This document shows, piece after piece, positions 1 through 8,275 of a stretch of 64,000 bases of DNA. This stretch comes from Haemophilus paracuniculus. GTDB lineage: Bacteria > Pseudomonadota > Gammaproteobacteria > Enterobacterales > Pasteurellaceae. The stretch covers positions 199,261-263,260 of the forward strand of contig NZ_MUYA01000007.1 in the NCBI RefSeq assembly GCF_002015115.1. The letters run 5' to 3'. A program made the position numbers and the translations under genes. The notes beneath the pieces are model-generated. The model had not been told where the DNA came from. It made no database searches and saw only the letters and a program-made list of their open reading frames with translations. Within the stretch, counting starts at the first letter, position 1. Each line of letters begins with the position of its first letter.

Positions 1-275
1 GCGGATTTTTTCGCCAATTCCACCGCTTGCACAAAATCTTGTCGCACGCCTAGCCCGTTTTGATACATTTTCGCCAGTTGTAATTGAGCTTGGGGATAAT
101 TTTTATCCGCAAGCACTTTTAATTTCGGCAATGCCTCAAAATATGCATCTCTGTTTAATAAAGGTAAAATTTCATCAAATTCTTTCGCCATTTTTTGTTG
201 TGCATATTGTTGGTAAAAATAGCCACCGCCACCAATCAATCCTAATAATACGGCTAATATTGCGATTTTTTTCAT
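1..275 (-). CDS. Sel1-repeat protein, partial (3' end off window)
   Basis: Reading leftward from an ATG at 275, 91 complete codons are visible before the window edge. The product begins MKKIAILAVLLGLIGGGGYF, a short hydrophobic anchor or uncleaved signal of about 20 residues. Residues about 45-91 fit one Sel1-like (SLR/TPR-type) repeat with the usual A-Q-LA-MY--G-GV--D pattern. Sel1 proteins are helical solenoids used for protein-protein contacts. A GGAG ribosome site sits at the end of the upstream gene, whose stop is 4 nt away, so this is the third gene of a minus-strand set with the two genes to the right. The target is unknown. Confidence 0.75.
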   Translation of the reverse strand, partial: MKKIAILAVLLGLIGGGGYFYQQYAQQKMAKEFDEILPLLNRDAYFEALPKLKVLADKNYPQAQLQLAKMYQNGLGVRQDFVQAVELAKKS

Positions 276-279
276 TTTA

Positions 280-969
280 TTACTCCTCTGGTTTTAAAAT
301 ACTCTGCATTGTTTTCTTCATTGCAGGATACATCGGATAATGATAATCCCATAGCATTTGGTAAAGTTGTTTTTCTTGCTCTTGTAATCTTTTGAGTTCC
401 AATTCATCAGAAACATTTTCAACTTCAAAAATATCCTTCCTTTGAAAAATCTCATTTTGTTCAAAATCATTTTTAGCGATTAAATCGTATAGGGTAAAAC
501 TATTTTGATTTTTAATATCAAACAAATACCATTTCAATATCTGAATTTCATCATCATTTAATGATTTAGAATTATTTAAATAACGATAAACCCTTTCCCG
601 ATTTTGTTCTCGCTTTAAAATCAGATCCACCTGTTTTTCTTTTTCTACAAAAGTAGATAGAACCGTTTTTACTCGTTCTTCCTGCTTGCCAATTTTATTA
701 CTTAACGAAGTTAAATGGCTTTCAGCTTGCTTAACGTTTCGGGTAAATTGCTGATAACTGAAAATAGCAACAATCACAGGAATTACCGTAGCAATCGCTA
801 AAAATATCCCTAATAATGCAAACACTTCCACTGTGGCTTGCCATTTTTCCGTTGAAGAAAATTTCCCAAACAATAAACAGGTCGCCAACGCAGATAGTGC
901 AAGGGCAATCACGCCCCAAACAATATGCCAATAATATTTGGCTAAAAAGCTCTCTTTTTCTTGTGTCAT
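280..969 (-). CDS. Membrane protein with cytoplasmic coiled coil, unknown function
   Basis: The product is 229 aa. Two hydrophobic segments (about residues 15-35 and 48-71) form a membrane hairpin. A charged, probably coiled-coil stretch follows (about 75-122), then a Glu/Gln/Lys-rich soluble tail. I do not recognise the family. The start codon overlaps the stop of the upstream Sel1 gene by one base (TAATG), which points to translational coupling, and the next gene follows after 4 nt. The arrangement suggests a membrane protein working with two Sel1 scaffolds; this is inference from position only. Confidence 0.7.
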   Translation of the reverse strand: MTQEKESFLAKYYWHIVWGVIALALSALATCLLFGKFSSTEKWQATVEVFALLGIFLAIATVIPVIVAIFSYQQFTRNVKQAESHLTSLSNKIGKQEERVKTVLSTFVEKEKQVDLILKREQNRERVYRYLNNSKSLNDDEIQILKWYLFDIKNQNSFTLYDLIAKNDFEQNEIFQRKDIFEVENVSDELELKRLQEQEKQLYQMLWDYHYPMYPAMKKTMQSILKPEE

Positions 970-1991
970 TATTTAATCCCCTGCTCGTTTAATCTGCGGT
1001 AATTATCACAACCTTTTTGAATGCCTTTATCACATTCTATGCCGTAATATTGCTTAGCTTTGCTCAGCTCCTTCCTATCTTCAAATCTCTCCCCTATATT
1101 TTCAAATCCTAGTTCTTCTGCTTTTTGAAACCATTTAAATGCTTTTTCATCATTCTGCTCTAAACCCTTTCCTTCCATATACGCTTCTCCTACCACAAAT
1201 GCATATTTACCAAAAGTTTGTTCAGAGGCTTTCTCAATAAGCTCAGCAGCTTTGACTTCATCTTTTTCTATCACATTGTTACCTTTTAAATACACACGTG
1301 CTAACAAAAATTGAGCCAAAGCATCGCCTTGCCCAGCAGCTTTTTTCAACAAATCAACTCCTTTGGCTTCATCTTTTTTTACACCTTCCCATTTTCCTCC
1401 CAAGTACATCGCTCCTAAAAAAATCTGAGCACTGGCATTTCCTTGTTCCACCGCTTTTTGAAACCATTCAACCGCTTTGGTGTAATCTTTTTTTACACCT
1501 TTACCATCAGAAAACATACTCCCTAACATATATTGAGCTGCTGCATTTCCCTGCTCTGCCGCTTTTTGAAACCATTCAACCGCTTTGGTGTAATCTTTTT
1601 TTACACCTATACCATCAGAATACATATCCCCTAACTTATATTGAGCTTCCGCATTTCCTTGCTCCGCCGCTTTTTGATACCATTCAACCGCTTTGGTGTA
1701 ATCTTTTTTTACACCTATACCATCAGAAAACATACTCCCTAACATATATTGAGCTTCCGCATTTCCTTGCTCCGCCGCTTTTTGAAACCACTCTGCGGCT
1801 TTGATGTTATTTTGAGCATTCATATTTAACCAGTTGTAATACATTTTCCCTAACTTATATTGAGCTTTGGCATCCCCCTGCTCGGCTAATTGTTTTGTGG
1901 TAGCAAAATCAGGCTTATTCTCTGGATTAGCAAACGCTATGGTACTCACCCCCAACGAGGCAATTAAGGTAACAAAAAAAGTTTTAAACAT
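969..1991 (-). CDS. Secreted Sel1-repeat protein with near-identical tandem repeats
   Basis: I place the start at 1991, giving 340 aa: MFKTFFVTLIASLGVSTIAFA is a typical signal peptide and GAGAGGAA lies just upstream. An in-frame extension to 2141 is basic, odd in composition and crosses the promoter. After the signal come about seven Sel1 repeats of 36 residues. Three or four central ones are nearly identical (A-QYMLGSMFSDGIGVKKDY), and the DNA repeats with a 108-bp period between about 1450 and 1800. The C-terminal repeats are more diverged and end in a Cys-containing tail. It is probably periplasmic and used for protein-protein binding. Stop and next start overlap (TAATG). Confidence 0.8.
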   Translation of the reverse strand: MFKTFFVTLIASLGVSTIAFANPENKPDFATTKQLAEQGDAKAQYKLGKMYYNWLNMNAQNNIKAAEWFQKAAEQGNAEAQYMLGSMFSDGIGVKKDYTKAVEWYQKAAEQGNAEAQYKLGDMYSDGIGVKKDYTKAVEWFQKAAEQGNAAAQYMLGSMFSDGKGVKKDYTKAVEWFQKAVEQGNASAQIFLGAMYLGGKWEGVKKDEAKGVDLLKKAAGQGDALAQFLLARVYLKGNNVIEKDEVKAAELIEKASEQTFGKYAFVVGEAYMEGKGLEQNDEKAFKWFQKAEELGFENIGERFEDRKELSKAKQYYGIECDKGIQKGCDNYRRLNEQGIK

Positions 1992-2033
1992 TGGAAATTC
2001 CTCTCTGTTGATAAAAAAGTGAAAATTTCCCGA

Positions 2034-2060
2034 ATTATACTGTTGTTTTTTTTTTGTACA
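2034..2060 (-). promoter_or_regulatory. Promoter of the Sel1 gene set with a 10-A tract in the spacer
   Basis: On the minus strand a perfect TATAAT -10 (2034-2039) lies about 40 nt upstream of the ATG at 1991. The best -35 match is TGTACA (2055-2060), with a 15-nt spacer that contains ten consecutive A residues. A spacer 2 nt longer would be optimal, so slippage in the tract could change expression. Confidence 0.5.
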
Positions 2061-2142
2061 GTTTGCTATGATTTTTTGCACAGAATGTAAGCGGTAGGTG
2101 GGCGGTTTAAAAAAGAGGCAAAAAAAAGAAATGAAAGGCAAT

Positions 2143-2168
2143 AAAAAACCACCCCAAAGGTGGTTTTA
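2143..2168 (-). terminator. Terminator after the YbjQ-like gene
   Basis: On the minus strand AAAACCACC pairs with GGTGGTTTT around a short loop and is followed by a T-run. It ends the hpt/ybjQ transcript. Confidence 0.75.
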
Positions 2169-2174
2169 AATCAT

Positions 2175-2498
2175 TTAGCGAAGCACAACTGCCGTGCCAG
2201 TGGCGACCACGATAAACATTCCCTTATCGCCGCCCATTGATTGATATTCCATTGAAACACCCACCACGGCATTCGCCCCGATTTTTCGAGCTTCTTTCTC
2301 TAATTCGGCGAGGGCTTCTTTGCGAGAGGCGTTGAGTTTGCTTTCGTAAGCCCCCGAGCGACCGCCGATCACATCGGTAATGCTGGCGAAGAAATCACGG
2401 ATAAAATTCGCCCCTGAAACCACTTCGCCAAACACTAAGCCTTTGTATTCGGCGATTTCTCTGCCTTGAATGGTGGGGGTGGTGGTAATAATCATCAA
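2175..2498 (-). CDS. YbjQ/UPF0145 family heavy-metal-binding-domain protein
   Basis: The product is 107 aa, the usual length for the UPF0145/YbjQ family. The family pattern is visible: an N-terminal [10 protein letters not shown] strand, [14 protein letters not shown] in the middle, then [11 protein letters not shown] followed by a beta-rich end ([11 protein letters not shown]). Members form small oligomeric alpha/beta barrels of unclear function; the heavy-metal-binding label comes from fold similarity. It starts 6 nt after the hpt stop and a terminator follows, so it is probably cotranscribed with hpt. Confidence 0.85.
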   Translation of the reverse strand: MMIITTTPTIQGREIAEYKGLVFGEVVSGANFIRDFFASITDVIGGRSGAYESKLNASRKEALAELEKEARKIGANAVVGVSMEYQSMGGDKGMFIVVATGTAVVLR

Positions 2499-2504
2499 CG
2501 CCCC

Positions 2505-3044
2505 TTATTCGTCAATCACCACTTTGGCGATGTAGTCGAGGTGGCGATATTGTTGGGCGTAGTCGATGCCGTAGCCGACCACAAATTCATCGGGGATCGC
2601 AAAACCCGCCCACTCGACTGGCACGTCCACCTCACGGCGAGAGGGTTTATCTAACAGGGTGCAAATCGTAACCGAACGAGGCTCACGCAGTTTAAGCATT
2701 TCACGCACTTTGCTGAGAGTAAAACCCGTGTCGATAATATCTTCCACGATCAACACATCTTTGCCGTGAATTTCGCCGTCCAAATCTTTCAAAATTTTGA
2801 CATCACGGCTGGATTCCGTCCCCGTGCCGTAGCTCGAAGCGGTCATAAAATCCACCTCAACGGGCAAATTAAGCTGACGCACCAGATCCGCCATAAACAT
2901 AAAAGATCCACGCAACAACCCCACCACCACGAGCTTTTCACAATGGTTATGTTGGTAGAAATGGTTGATTTCTTGGGCAAGTTCACGAATGCGAGTTTGC
3001 ACATCGTGCGAGGCGATCATTGTTTCAATATGATGTTTTTTCAT
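2505..3044 (-). CDS. hpt: Hypoxanthine phosphoribosyltransferase
   Basis: This cytoplasmic purine-salvage enzyme joins hypoxanthine (and guanine to a lesser degree) to PRPP, giving IMP or GMP. The 179-aa product has the type I PRTase PRPP-binding loop [11 protein letters not shown] (97-107), the LLRGSFMF stretch (43-50) and the flexible-loop region [10 protein letters not shown] (70-79). I chose the ATG at 3044 because AAGGAAC precedes it and the length matches the family; upstream in-frame codons show no homology. Its products feed the same nucleotide pools as guaB and guaA further right. Confidence 0.95.
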   Translation of the reverse strand: MKKHHIETMIASHDVQTRIRELAQEINHFYQHNHCEKLVVVGLLRGSFMFMADLVRQLNLPVEVDFMTASSYGTGTESSRDVKILKDLDGEIHGKDVLIVEDIIDTGFTLSKVREMLKLREPRSVTICTLLDKPSRREVDVPVEWAGFAIPDEFVVGYGIDYAQQYRHLDYIAKVVIDE

Positions 3045-3174
3045 TGTCTGTTCCTTTCTCAACAAAATCGGGCTAATGATACCATTTTCCCTTGCAAGGG
3101 GTAAGATTTTGGGAAATTTAATTCTGCGTTGAGAGATTTTACGCCGATAAGAATACTTTATTTTTACTGATGTT

Positions 3175-3204
3175 ATCATTACAATAGGATTAACAATCAT
3201 TACA
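3175..3204. promoter_or_regulatory. Direct repeat ATCATTACA x2, candidate antitoxin operator
   Basis: ATCATTACA occurs at 3175-3183 and 3196-3204, with starts 21 bp (two helical turns) apart, just before the DinJ/RelB-like gene. RelB-family antitoxins usually repress their own promoter through such repeats. Function is inferred from position. Confidence 0.35.
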
Positions 3205-3220
3205 TTTGCGAGGTTTATTG

Positions 3221-3544
3221 ATGAGTTATACAAATTTTAATATGCGGCTTGATGACAACTTGCGTGGACGAGCCTATCCAATTTTGGAACAATATGGGCT
3301 AACTCCAAGTCAAGCAGTGAGAATGTTTTTTAATCAAATTGCCCAAACGGGCAAAATTCCGCTTTCATTTGATTGGGTAGAGGTTTCCAACTTAACGCCC
3401 AAAGCCCAAGCCCGTTTACGCCAAACCGAACAAGAGTTTGCTAATGGCGATTACACTTGCTACGAAAGTCTTGATGAGCTTAATCAGGCAATGGAGAAAG
3501 TATTTAAAAAGGCTTTGAAAATAGGGAATGTTAGGCTATTGTAA
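3221..3544 (+). CDS. RelB/DinJ-family antitoxin, no toxin gene recognised beside it
   Basis: The start at 3221 is preceded by GAGG and gives 107 aa. The N-terminal half ([41 protein letters not shown]) is a typical DinJ/RelB ribbon-helix-helix DNA-binding and dimer region. The C-terminal half should bind a YafQ-type RNase toxin. No reading frame resembling YafQ or RelE follows; the next 300 bases carry only a frame-broken unknown gene, then a methyltransferase. It is therefore an orphan antitoxin, a remnant, or paired with an unrecognised toxin. It sits at the left edge of an AT-rich accessory patch. Confidence 0.8.
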   Translation: MSYTNFNMRLDDNLRGRAYPILEQYGLTPSQAVRMFFNQIAQTGKIPLSFDWVEVSNLTPKAQARLRQTEQEFANGDYTCYESLDELNQAMEKVFKKALKIGNVRLL

Positions 3545-3558
3545 TTATTTCTAATTAG

Positions 3559-3815
3559 GTTATAGATTTGATTGCATTAACAACTTTTGATTACAAAAAA
3601 CTGTATTACGATAGATGTAATACACGCTCATTTTCGTTATTTGTTAATCATAATCCAGAATGGATGACTATAATTGCAAAAATTGGAGAAAATTTAAATT
3701 ATCTAGCGGTAAATGTAATATGTCAAAAAAAGAAGAAAGATTAATGGTTGATTATCGTATCATACCCGAAAACCTTAAAAACACTTTGCAATTTCTTCAA
3801 AAGAAATTGCATTAA
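3559..3815 (+). pseudogene. Frame-broken small gene between antitoxin and methyltransferase
   Basis: One frame is open from 3559 (no ATG; a TTG at 3568 could start it) to a stop at 3742-3744 and encodes LIALTTFDYKKLYYDRCNTR and onward to a lysine-rich end. At a run of seven A (3725-3731) another frame takes over and continues from about 3723 to a stop at 3813-3815, ending NLKNTLQFLQKKLH. A one-base change in the A-run would give one continuous protein of about 80 aa. I do not recognise the family. It could be a degraded toxin or restriction accessory gene, a slippage-expressed gene, or chance in AT-rich DNA. Confidence 0.35.
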
Positions 3816-3853
3816 AAAACAAACAATTAAAATTAACACATTAAGAATCTATT

Positions 3854-5116
3854 ATGAGTTACGATATTCAAAAAGAAACTGGAAAAGAATTAAATAAATT
3901 ATATGAATCAGATTTGTCAATACATAACTGGTATAGGTTTGTATTATCTTTCCCACCACATTTAGTTAGAAACTATATTAATGAATTTAATTTGTCGTCA
4001 GAATCATATGTTTTAGACCCTTTTTGTGGTACAGGAACTACATTAGTCGAATCTAAAAAGCTCGGAATAAAATCTATTGGTTTTGAAGCTAATCCTGTTG
4101 TTTATATGTGTGCCTCTGCTAAGGTCGATTGGAATATAGTCGAATATGAAATGCTTATTGAAGCAGAAAGCATATCAACGATTGCTCAATCTAAAATTGA
4201 CTCATCAATAGAGCAAATCAAATTAGCTGAAAATAAAGAAAATTTGATAATTAAAAACTCTATAAGTCCTATTCCTTTACATAAAACATTGATATTAGAG
4301 AAAGTTATAAGCAGTTTTAATAGTAAATATGAAAAATTTTACAAAACAGCATTGGCTAGAGAAATTGTTTTCTCATATAGTAATCTAAAATTCGGACCAG
4401 AAGTTGGTGTAAAAAAGAAGAAAATTGATGATGTTGATGTTGTGTCCTTATGGCTCAATAGAATTAAAAGTATTATTACCGACATTAATGAAAACTCAAA
4501 AAATAAATATATCCTTTCTAAAGTTATTTTAGGAGACTCTAGAAATGATTTATATCAAATACCTGATTCATCTATAGATGCAGTTATTACATCACCACCA
4601 TATCCTAATGAGAAAGATTATTCAAGAACAACAAGACTAGAATCTGTATTACTTAACTTTATAAATGATAAAGAGGATTTACGAAAAATAAAAAAATCCT
4701 TACTAAGATCTAATACTAGAGGGATTTATAAAGATGATGATGATATAAAGTGGGTAGAAAATAATACTACAGTAAATGAACTAGCTGATAGTATTGAAAG
4801 AAAAAGACTGGAATTAGGGAAAACATCTGGATTTGAAAAATTATACCATCGAGTAGTAAAATTATACTTTGGCGGAATGGCAAAACACTTGAATGACTTA
4901 AAACCAAAATTAAAAAATGGTGCGAAATTAGCCTATGTTGTTGGAGATCAATTTTCTTATTTTAGAATACCAATCAGAACAGGAACCATTTTAGCTGAGA
5001 TAGCTCAGGAATTAGGTTACAAAGTGATAAGGATAGATTTATTTAGGACTAGGTTAGCTACTGCAACCAAAGAAAATATAAATGAAGAAGTTGTTGTTTT
5101 GGAGTATGTAAAATGA
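3854..5116 (+). CDS. Type II-like site-specific DNA methyltransferase (N4-C/N6-A class)
   Basis: The product is 420 aa. Motif I (AdoMet-binding DPFCGTGTT, 55-63) lies near the N-terminus and catalytic motif IV TSPPY (246-250) follows about 190 residues later. SPPY is typical of N4-cytosine enzymes but also seen in N6-adenine ones, so the methylated base is not fixed. The region between (about 80-240) may hold target recognition. A motif X-like HNWYRFVLSFPP stretch (24-35) precedes motif I. The last bases overlap the start of the downstream endonuclease candidate (ATGA), as in modification-restriction pairs. Codon and base use are far more AT-rich than flanking hpt and argA, which suggests acquisition. 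Recognition sequence unknown. Confidence 0.85.
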   Translation: MSYDIQKETGKELNKLYESDLSIHNWYRFVLSFPPHLVRNYINEFNLSSESYVLDPFCGTGTTLVESKKLGIKSIGFEANPVVYMCASAKVDWNIVEYEMLIEAESISTIAQSKIDSSIEQIKLAENKENLIIKNSISPIPLHKTLILEKVISSFNSKYEKFYKTALAREIVFSYSNLKFGPEVGVKKKKIDDVDVVSLWLNRIKSIITDINENSKNKYILSKVILGDSRNDLYQIPDSSIDAVITSPPYPNEKDYSRTTRLESVLLNFINDKEDLRKIKKSLLRSNTRGIYKDDDDIKWVENNTTVNELADSIERKRLELGKTSGFEKLYHRVVKLYFGGMAKHLNDLKPKLKNGAKLAYVVGDQFSYFRIPIRTGTILAEIAQELGYKVIRIDLFRTRLATATKENINEEVVVLEYVK

Positions 5117-5859
5117 GTATATATGCACGTATTATTGAAGGAATCTTCTTCGACAAATATAAACAAGGTGATATTCGCATTGAATTTTTAAGAGAAGATA
5201 TTATAGAAAAAGCGAATGTTTTAAACATTAAACTACCTAAGAATCTTGGGGATGTAATCTATTCATTTAAATTTAGAAATGAATTACCTAAATCAATCAA
5301 AGAAACTAGTATAGGAAATAAAGAGTGGGTAATAAAAAGCATAGGAAAATCAGTTTATTGTTTCGAATTGGTTGAATATGCAAGAGTAATTCCTGATAAA
5401 CTATTACACACAATATCCATTCCTGATTCTACGCCACAAATCGTGAAAGAATTTTCTCTAAATGATGAGCAAGCTTTATTAACAAAAATAAGGTATAATC
5501 GCTTAATAGACTTATTTTCAGAAGTAGTTTGTTATTCACTACAGAATCATTTAAGAACATTCATACCAAATGTAGGACAAATTGAAACAGATGAAATTTA
5601 TATTGGTATAGATAAAAAAGGGAATAAATATGTATTCCCAGTTCAAGCCAAAGGGGGAACTGACGAAATAGGCATTGTTCAAATAGAACAAGACTTTTTA
5701 TTATGTGAACATAAATATAGTAATTTAATTTGCATACCTATAGCTGTTCAATTTATTGACTCAGATAAAATAGCCATGTTCAGTTTTATTAGAGAGAATG
5801 GATTAATAAGAAAATTGGAGGAAAAGCATTATTTATTAGTTTGTCAGGATAATCCATAA
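5113..5859 (+). CDS. Candidate restriction endonuclease, PD-(D/E)xK-like
   Basis: The product is 248 aa and starts inside the methyltransferase stop (ATGA overlap), so the two are translationally coupled. I recognise no named family. Residues 156-181 look like a PD-(D/E)xK core: acidic residues in GQIETDEIYIG (E158, D160, E161), then a beta hairpin and VQAK (Q178, K180), a Q-x-K variant. An alpha-beta stretch with further strands follows (206-226). Such a core next to a methyltransferase is most simply a cognate restriction enzyme. Call rests on context plus this motif; it could also be a modification-dependent or non-cutting partner. Confidence 0.6.
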   Translation: MSIYARIIEGIFFDKYKQGDIRIEFLREDIIEKANVLNIKLPKNLGDVIYSFKFRNELPKSIKETSIGNKEWVIKSIGKSVYCFELVEYARVIPDKLLHTISIPDSTPQIVKEFSLNDEQALLTKIRYNRLIDLFSEVVCYSLQNHLRTFIPNVGQIETDEIYIGIDKKGNKYVFPVQAKGGTDEIGIVQIEQDFLLCEHKYSNLICIPIAVQFIDSDKIAMFSFIRENGLIRKLEEKHYLLVCQDNP

Positions 5860-6006
5860 ATATCTATAATTTAGTAATGAAATGACTTTAATCATGTTTT
5901 GTAGTATAAGAGCATCAGAAAATTTACTGCGGTTGGATCTGCTTTTCAGGATATGTATATTTTCTACATAATACCGAAAAATTTTGCGAAAATCCCACCG
6001 CTTGTT

Positions 6007-7317
6007 TTAGTGAATATCTAAGATCAAAATCTTCGATTTGCGTTGATAATTGTAGCTTTCTCGCTTTTGCTGCGGTAGGTCGTCCACTTCGGCAAGTACG
6101 AAACCTCGTTCTTGAAACCATTGGGTGGTTTGGGTGGTGAGGACGAACAATTTTTCAATCCCTGCCTGAATGGCACGCCGTTTGATCGCATTGAGCAATA
6201 TATCGCCCCGAGCGGAATCGCGATAGTCGGGGTGCACCACCACGCACGCCATTTCCGCCATTTTTTCCTGTTCATACGGGTTGAGGGTGGCACAGGCAAT
6301 CACCGTGCCGTCTCGTTCGATAATGGTGTAGCGGTGGATTTCCATTTCGAGCTGTTCGCGAGAACGTTTGACCAAAATCCCCTGCTCTTCAAACGGGCGA
6401 ATCAGATCGAGCAAAGCAGGAATGTCAAACGAGGTCGCAATGCGGATATGCTCGGAACTCTCTTCCGAAAGCTGCGTACCGATACCATCCCGAGAAAACA
6501 GCTCTTGCAACAACGCCCCGTCCGTTTTGTAGCTTAACAAGTGGCAACGCTTGATCCCCGCTTGGCTCGCTTGAATTGCCGAATGCAAAAAGCGAGCTTT
6601 GGAATCGTGATAATCGCCTCGCTCAATCATCGCCGCTAAATAGCCTTTCGCCTCACGCGGGTGCAAATCGGCGATAATTTGCCCCGTTTCGTCCGCAATC
6701 CCCTGCTCGGCACAAAAGCCGATCAGCTTGTCGGCTTTGAGTTTAATCGCCACTTGGGTCGCAATTTCCTCAAACGGCAGATTAAACATTTCACCCGTTA
6801 CCGAGGGGGCAATCGGACCGATCAGCACCACTGACTGTTGAGCCAGTTGCTGTTGAATGGTGTCGGTATCAATACGGCGGATTTTGCCCGTCAAGCCGTA
6901 ATCCACCCCGTCAATCACACCAATCGGTTGAGCCAGCACCAAATTGCCACTCACCACATTCAGCAACGGCGAATGGGGCAACCGCAACGACAAGCGAGCG
7001 AAAAGATCATAATGCACCTTACCCACCGCCTGCTTAATCAGCTCAAAACTTTGAGCGTCCGTCACTCGAATATGCCGATGATAGGCGGTTGAATGATTAT
7101 GCAGGGCGAGCAGTTCATCAATCTGCACCCTCGCCCCAAACACGATCACAATTTTGATCCCCAAACTATGCAGTACGCTGATGTCGTTGATGATCCCGAC
7201 AAAATTTGGATCTGCCACCGCATTGCCGTCCAACATAATCACAAAGGTCTTGCCTCGATGCATATTCACATAAGGTGTGGACTGCCTAAACCATTGCACT
7301 AATTCCGTATTTCGCAT
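6007..7317 (-). CDS. argA: Amino-acid N-acetyltransferase (N-acetylglutamate synthase)
   Basis: Catalyses the first step of arginine synthesis, acetyl-CoA + L-glutamate to N-acetylglutamate, in the cytosol. The 436-aa length matches classical ArgA. Residues about 1-285 form the amino-acid-kinase-like domain that carries arginine feedback inhibition in the family. Residues about 290-436 are a GNAT domain, with the acetyl-CoA-binding region around [16 protein letters not shown] and the C-terminal [10 protein letters not shown] stretch. It stands alone on the minus strand between the restriction patch and the glycosylase gene; uptake-signal copies lie on both sides. Confidence 0.95.
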   Translation of the reverse strand: MRNTELVQWFRQSTPYVNMHRGKTFVIMLDGNAVADPNFVGIINDISVLHSLGIKIVIVFGARVQIDELLALHNHSTAYHRHIRVTDAQSFELIKQAVGKVHYDLFARLSLRLPHSPLLNVVSGNLVLAQPIGVIDGVDYGLTGKIRRIDTDTIQQQLAQQSVVLIGPIAPSVTGEMFNLPFEEIATQVAIKLKADKLIGFCAEQGIADETGQIIADLHPREAKGYLAAMIERGDYHDSKARFLHSAIQASQAGIKRCHLLSYKTDGALLQELFSRDGIGTQLSEESSEHIRIATSFDIPALLDLIRPFEEQGILVKRSREQLEMEIHRYTIIERDGTVIACATLNPYEQEKMAEMACVVVHPDYRDSARGDILLNAIKRRAIQAGIEKLFVLTTQTTQWFQERGFVLAEVDDLPQQKRESYNYQRKSKILILDIH

Positions 7318-7449
7318 TTTTGCCCCTTACAAGCGGTGAGATTTTTTGAAATTTTATAGTTGCTAGTTATACTCTCAAATGAATAAATATGCAATTATTT
7401 TGCATAAAATTTAAAAGAATCATACCGCTTGCAAAGCGGATAACAAACA

Positions 7450-7475
7450 AAACGGCTTGGATAACCAAACCGTTT
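7450..7475 (-). terminator. Terminator after the glycosylase gene
   Basis: On the minus strand AAACGGTTTGG pairs with CCAAGCCGTTT (one mismatch) around TTAT and is followed by a T-rich run, 5 nt beyond the glycosylase stop. Confidence 0.65.
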
Positions 7476-7479
7476 GAAA

Positions 7480-8100
7480 TTACAAAATCCCAGCCTGCTG
7501 AAAAAACGCCCGATAGGCTTCCGCTTTTTTGGCAAGGCTGAGCGGATAAGCTCGCGAGGTGGACGGCAAGCGATACAAAAACAGCTCTCGCTCGGGCGTG
7601 TAAGGGAACGGGATAAAAGCGTTGGTTTTCGGCTCTTTGACTTTTTCGGGCAAAAGATCGAGCAAGGTTTCGGTCGCCTTGCCCCCTGTAGTAAACAGCC
7701 ATTTGACTTTGGGTAGCTTAGCAAGCACTGCGGTTAAATCAACAGGATCAACAATCTTTAAAAATTTATCAGACGCATTGCCCTGCTCACGAATCGCCGT
7801 TTGAGCGGTGGAACAGAGGGCAATCCCACGCTCTCGCAAAAATTGCTCAATTCGAGCAGGATCAAACCGCTTTTCATTCGGCACTTTAAAATGGTCAGGA
7901 TCATCAAAAAAGACAATCCCATAAATCCGCCACATATCATTCTGAAAATTCGGATAATGAAATTCCATACAGCGTTTTTCAGGCGTGGGTGGAAAAGTCC
8001 CCATCATCATTACGGTAGCGTTCTCGGGCAAAATAGCGGGGAAGGGGTGGGTTTCGATAGGCAATTGTAATTTGTTCGCTAACTTTTCGGTGGTGTTCAT
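7480..8100 (-). CDS. Uracil-DNA glycosylase superfamily protein (MUG/family 6-like)
   Basis: The product is 206 aa. Motif 1 of the UDG fold appears as MGTFPP (33-38), followed by the phosphate-contact region YPNFQNDMWRIYG (49-61), and the second motif as LPSTSRAYP (178-186). This layout is that of COG3663-type mismatch or hypoxanthine DNA glycosylases, which remove deaminated bases by flipping them into a pocket. The exact substrate (uracil, hypoxanthine, other) cannot be read from sequence. It is a single gene with its own terminator; AGGAT precedes the ATG. Confidence 0.7.
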   Translation of the reverse strand: MNTTEKLANKLQLPIETHPFPAILPENATVMMMGTFPPTPEKRCMEFHYPNFQNDMWRIYGIVFFDDPDHFKVPNEKRFDPARIEQFLRERGIALCSTAQTAIREQGNASDKFLKIVDPVDLTAVLAKLPKVKWLFTTGGKATETLLDLLPEKVKEPKTNAFIPFPYTPERELFLYRLPSTSRAYPLSLAKKAEAYRAFFQQAGIL

Positions 8101-8275
8101 TTGCTATCCTCTTAAAAATGACGAGGAGTATAGGTTGGTTACAGGGGCAATACAAGCGGTACGATCCGTAAAAATTTCGGCAAATCGGGGATTTTTCCAT
8201 ATTTGTTCGTGATCTTTTTACTCACATAAAGTAAAATTCGCAGGATTTTTTATCACTCATTCGGAGAACTTTTAT

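Noticed and set aside
1440..1800. CRISPR array
   Set aside because: The regular 108-bp repeats are coding Sel1 units without spacer structure; no CRISPR array or cas gene is seen anywhere in the window.
1298..1804. Repetitive plus-strand frame opposite the Sel1 gene
   Set aside because: Its repeats (HLYHQ-type) merely mirror the 108-bp Sel1 DNA repeats on the coding strand.
3545..3815. YafQ-type toxin after the DinJ-like antitoxin
   Set aside because: Neither frame shows the YafQ/RelE pattern, and the reading frame is broken.
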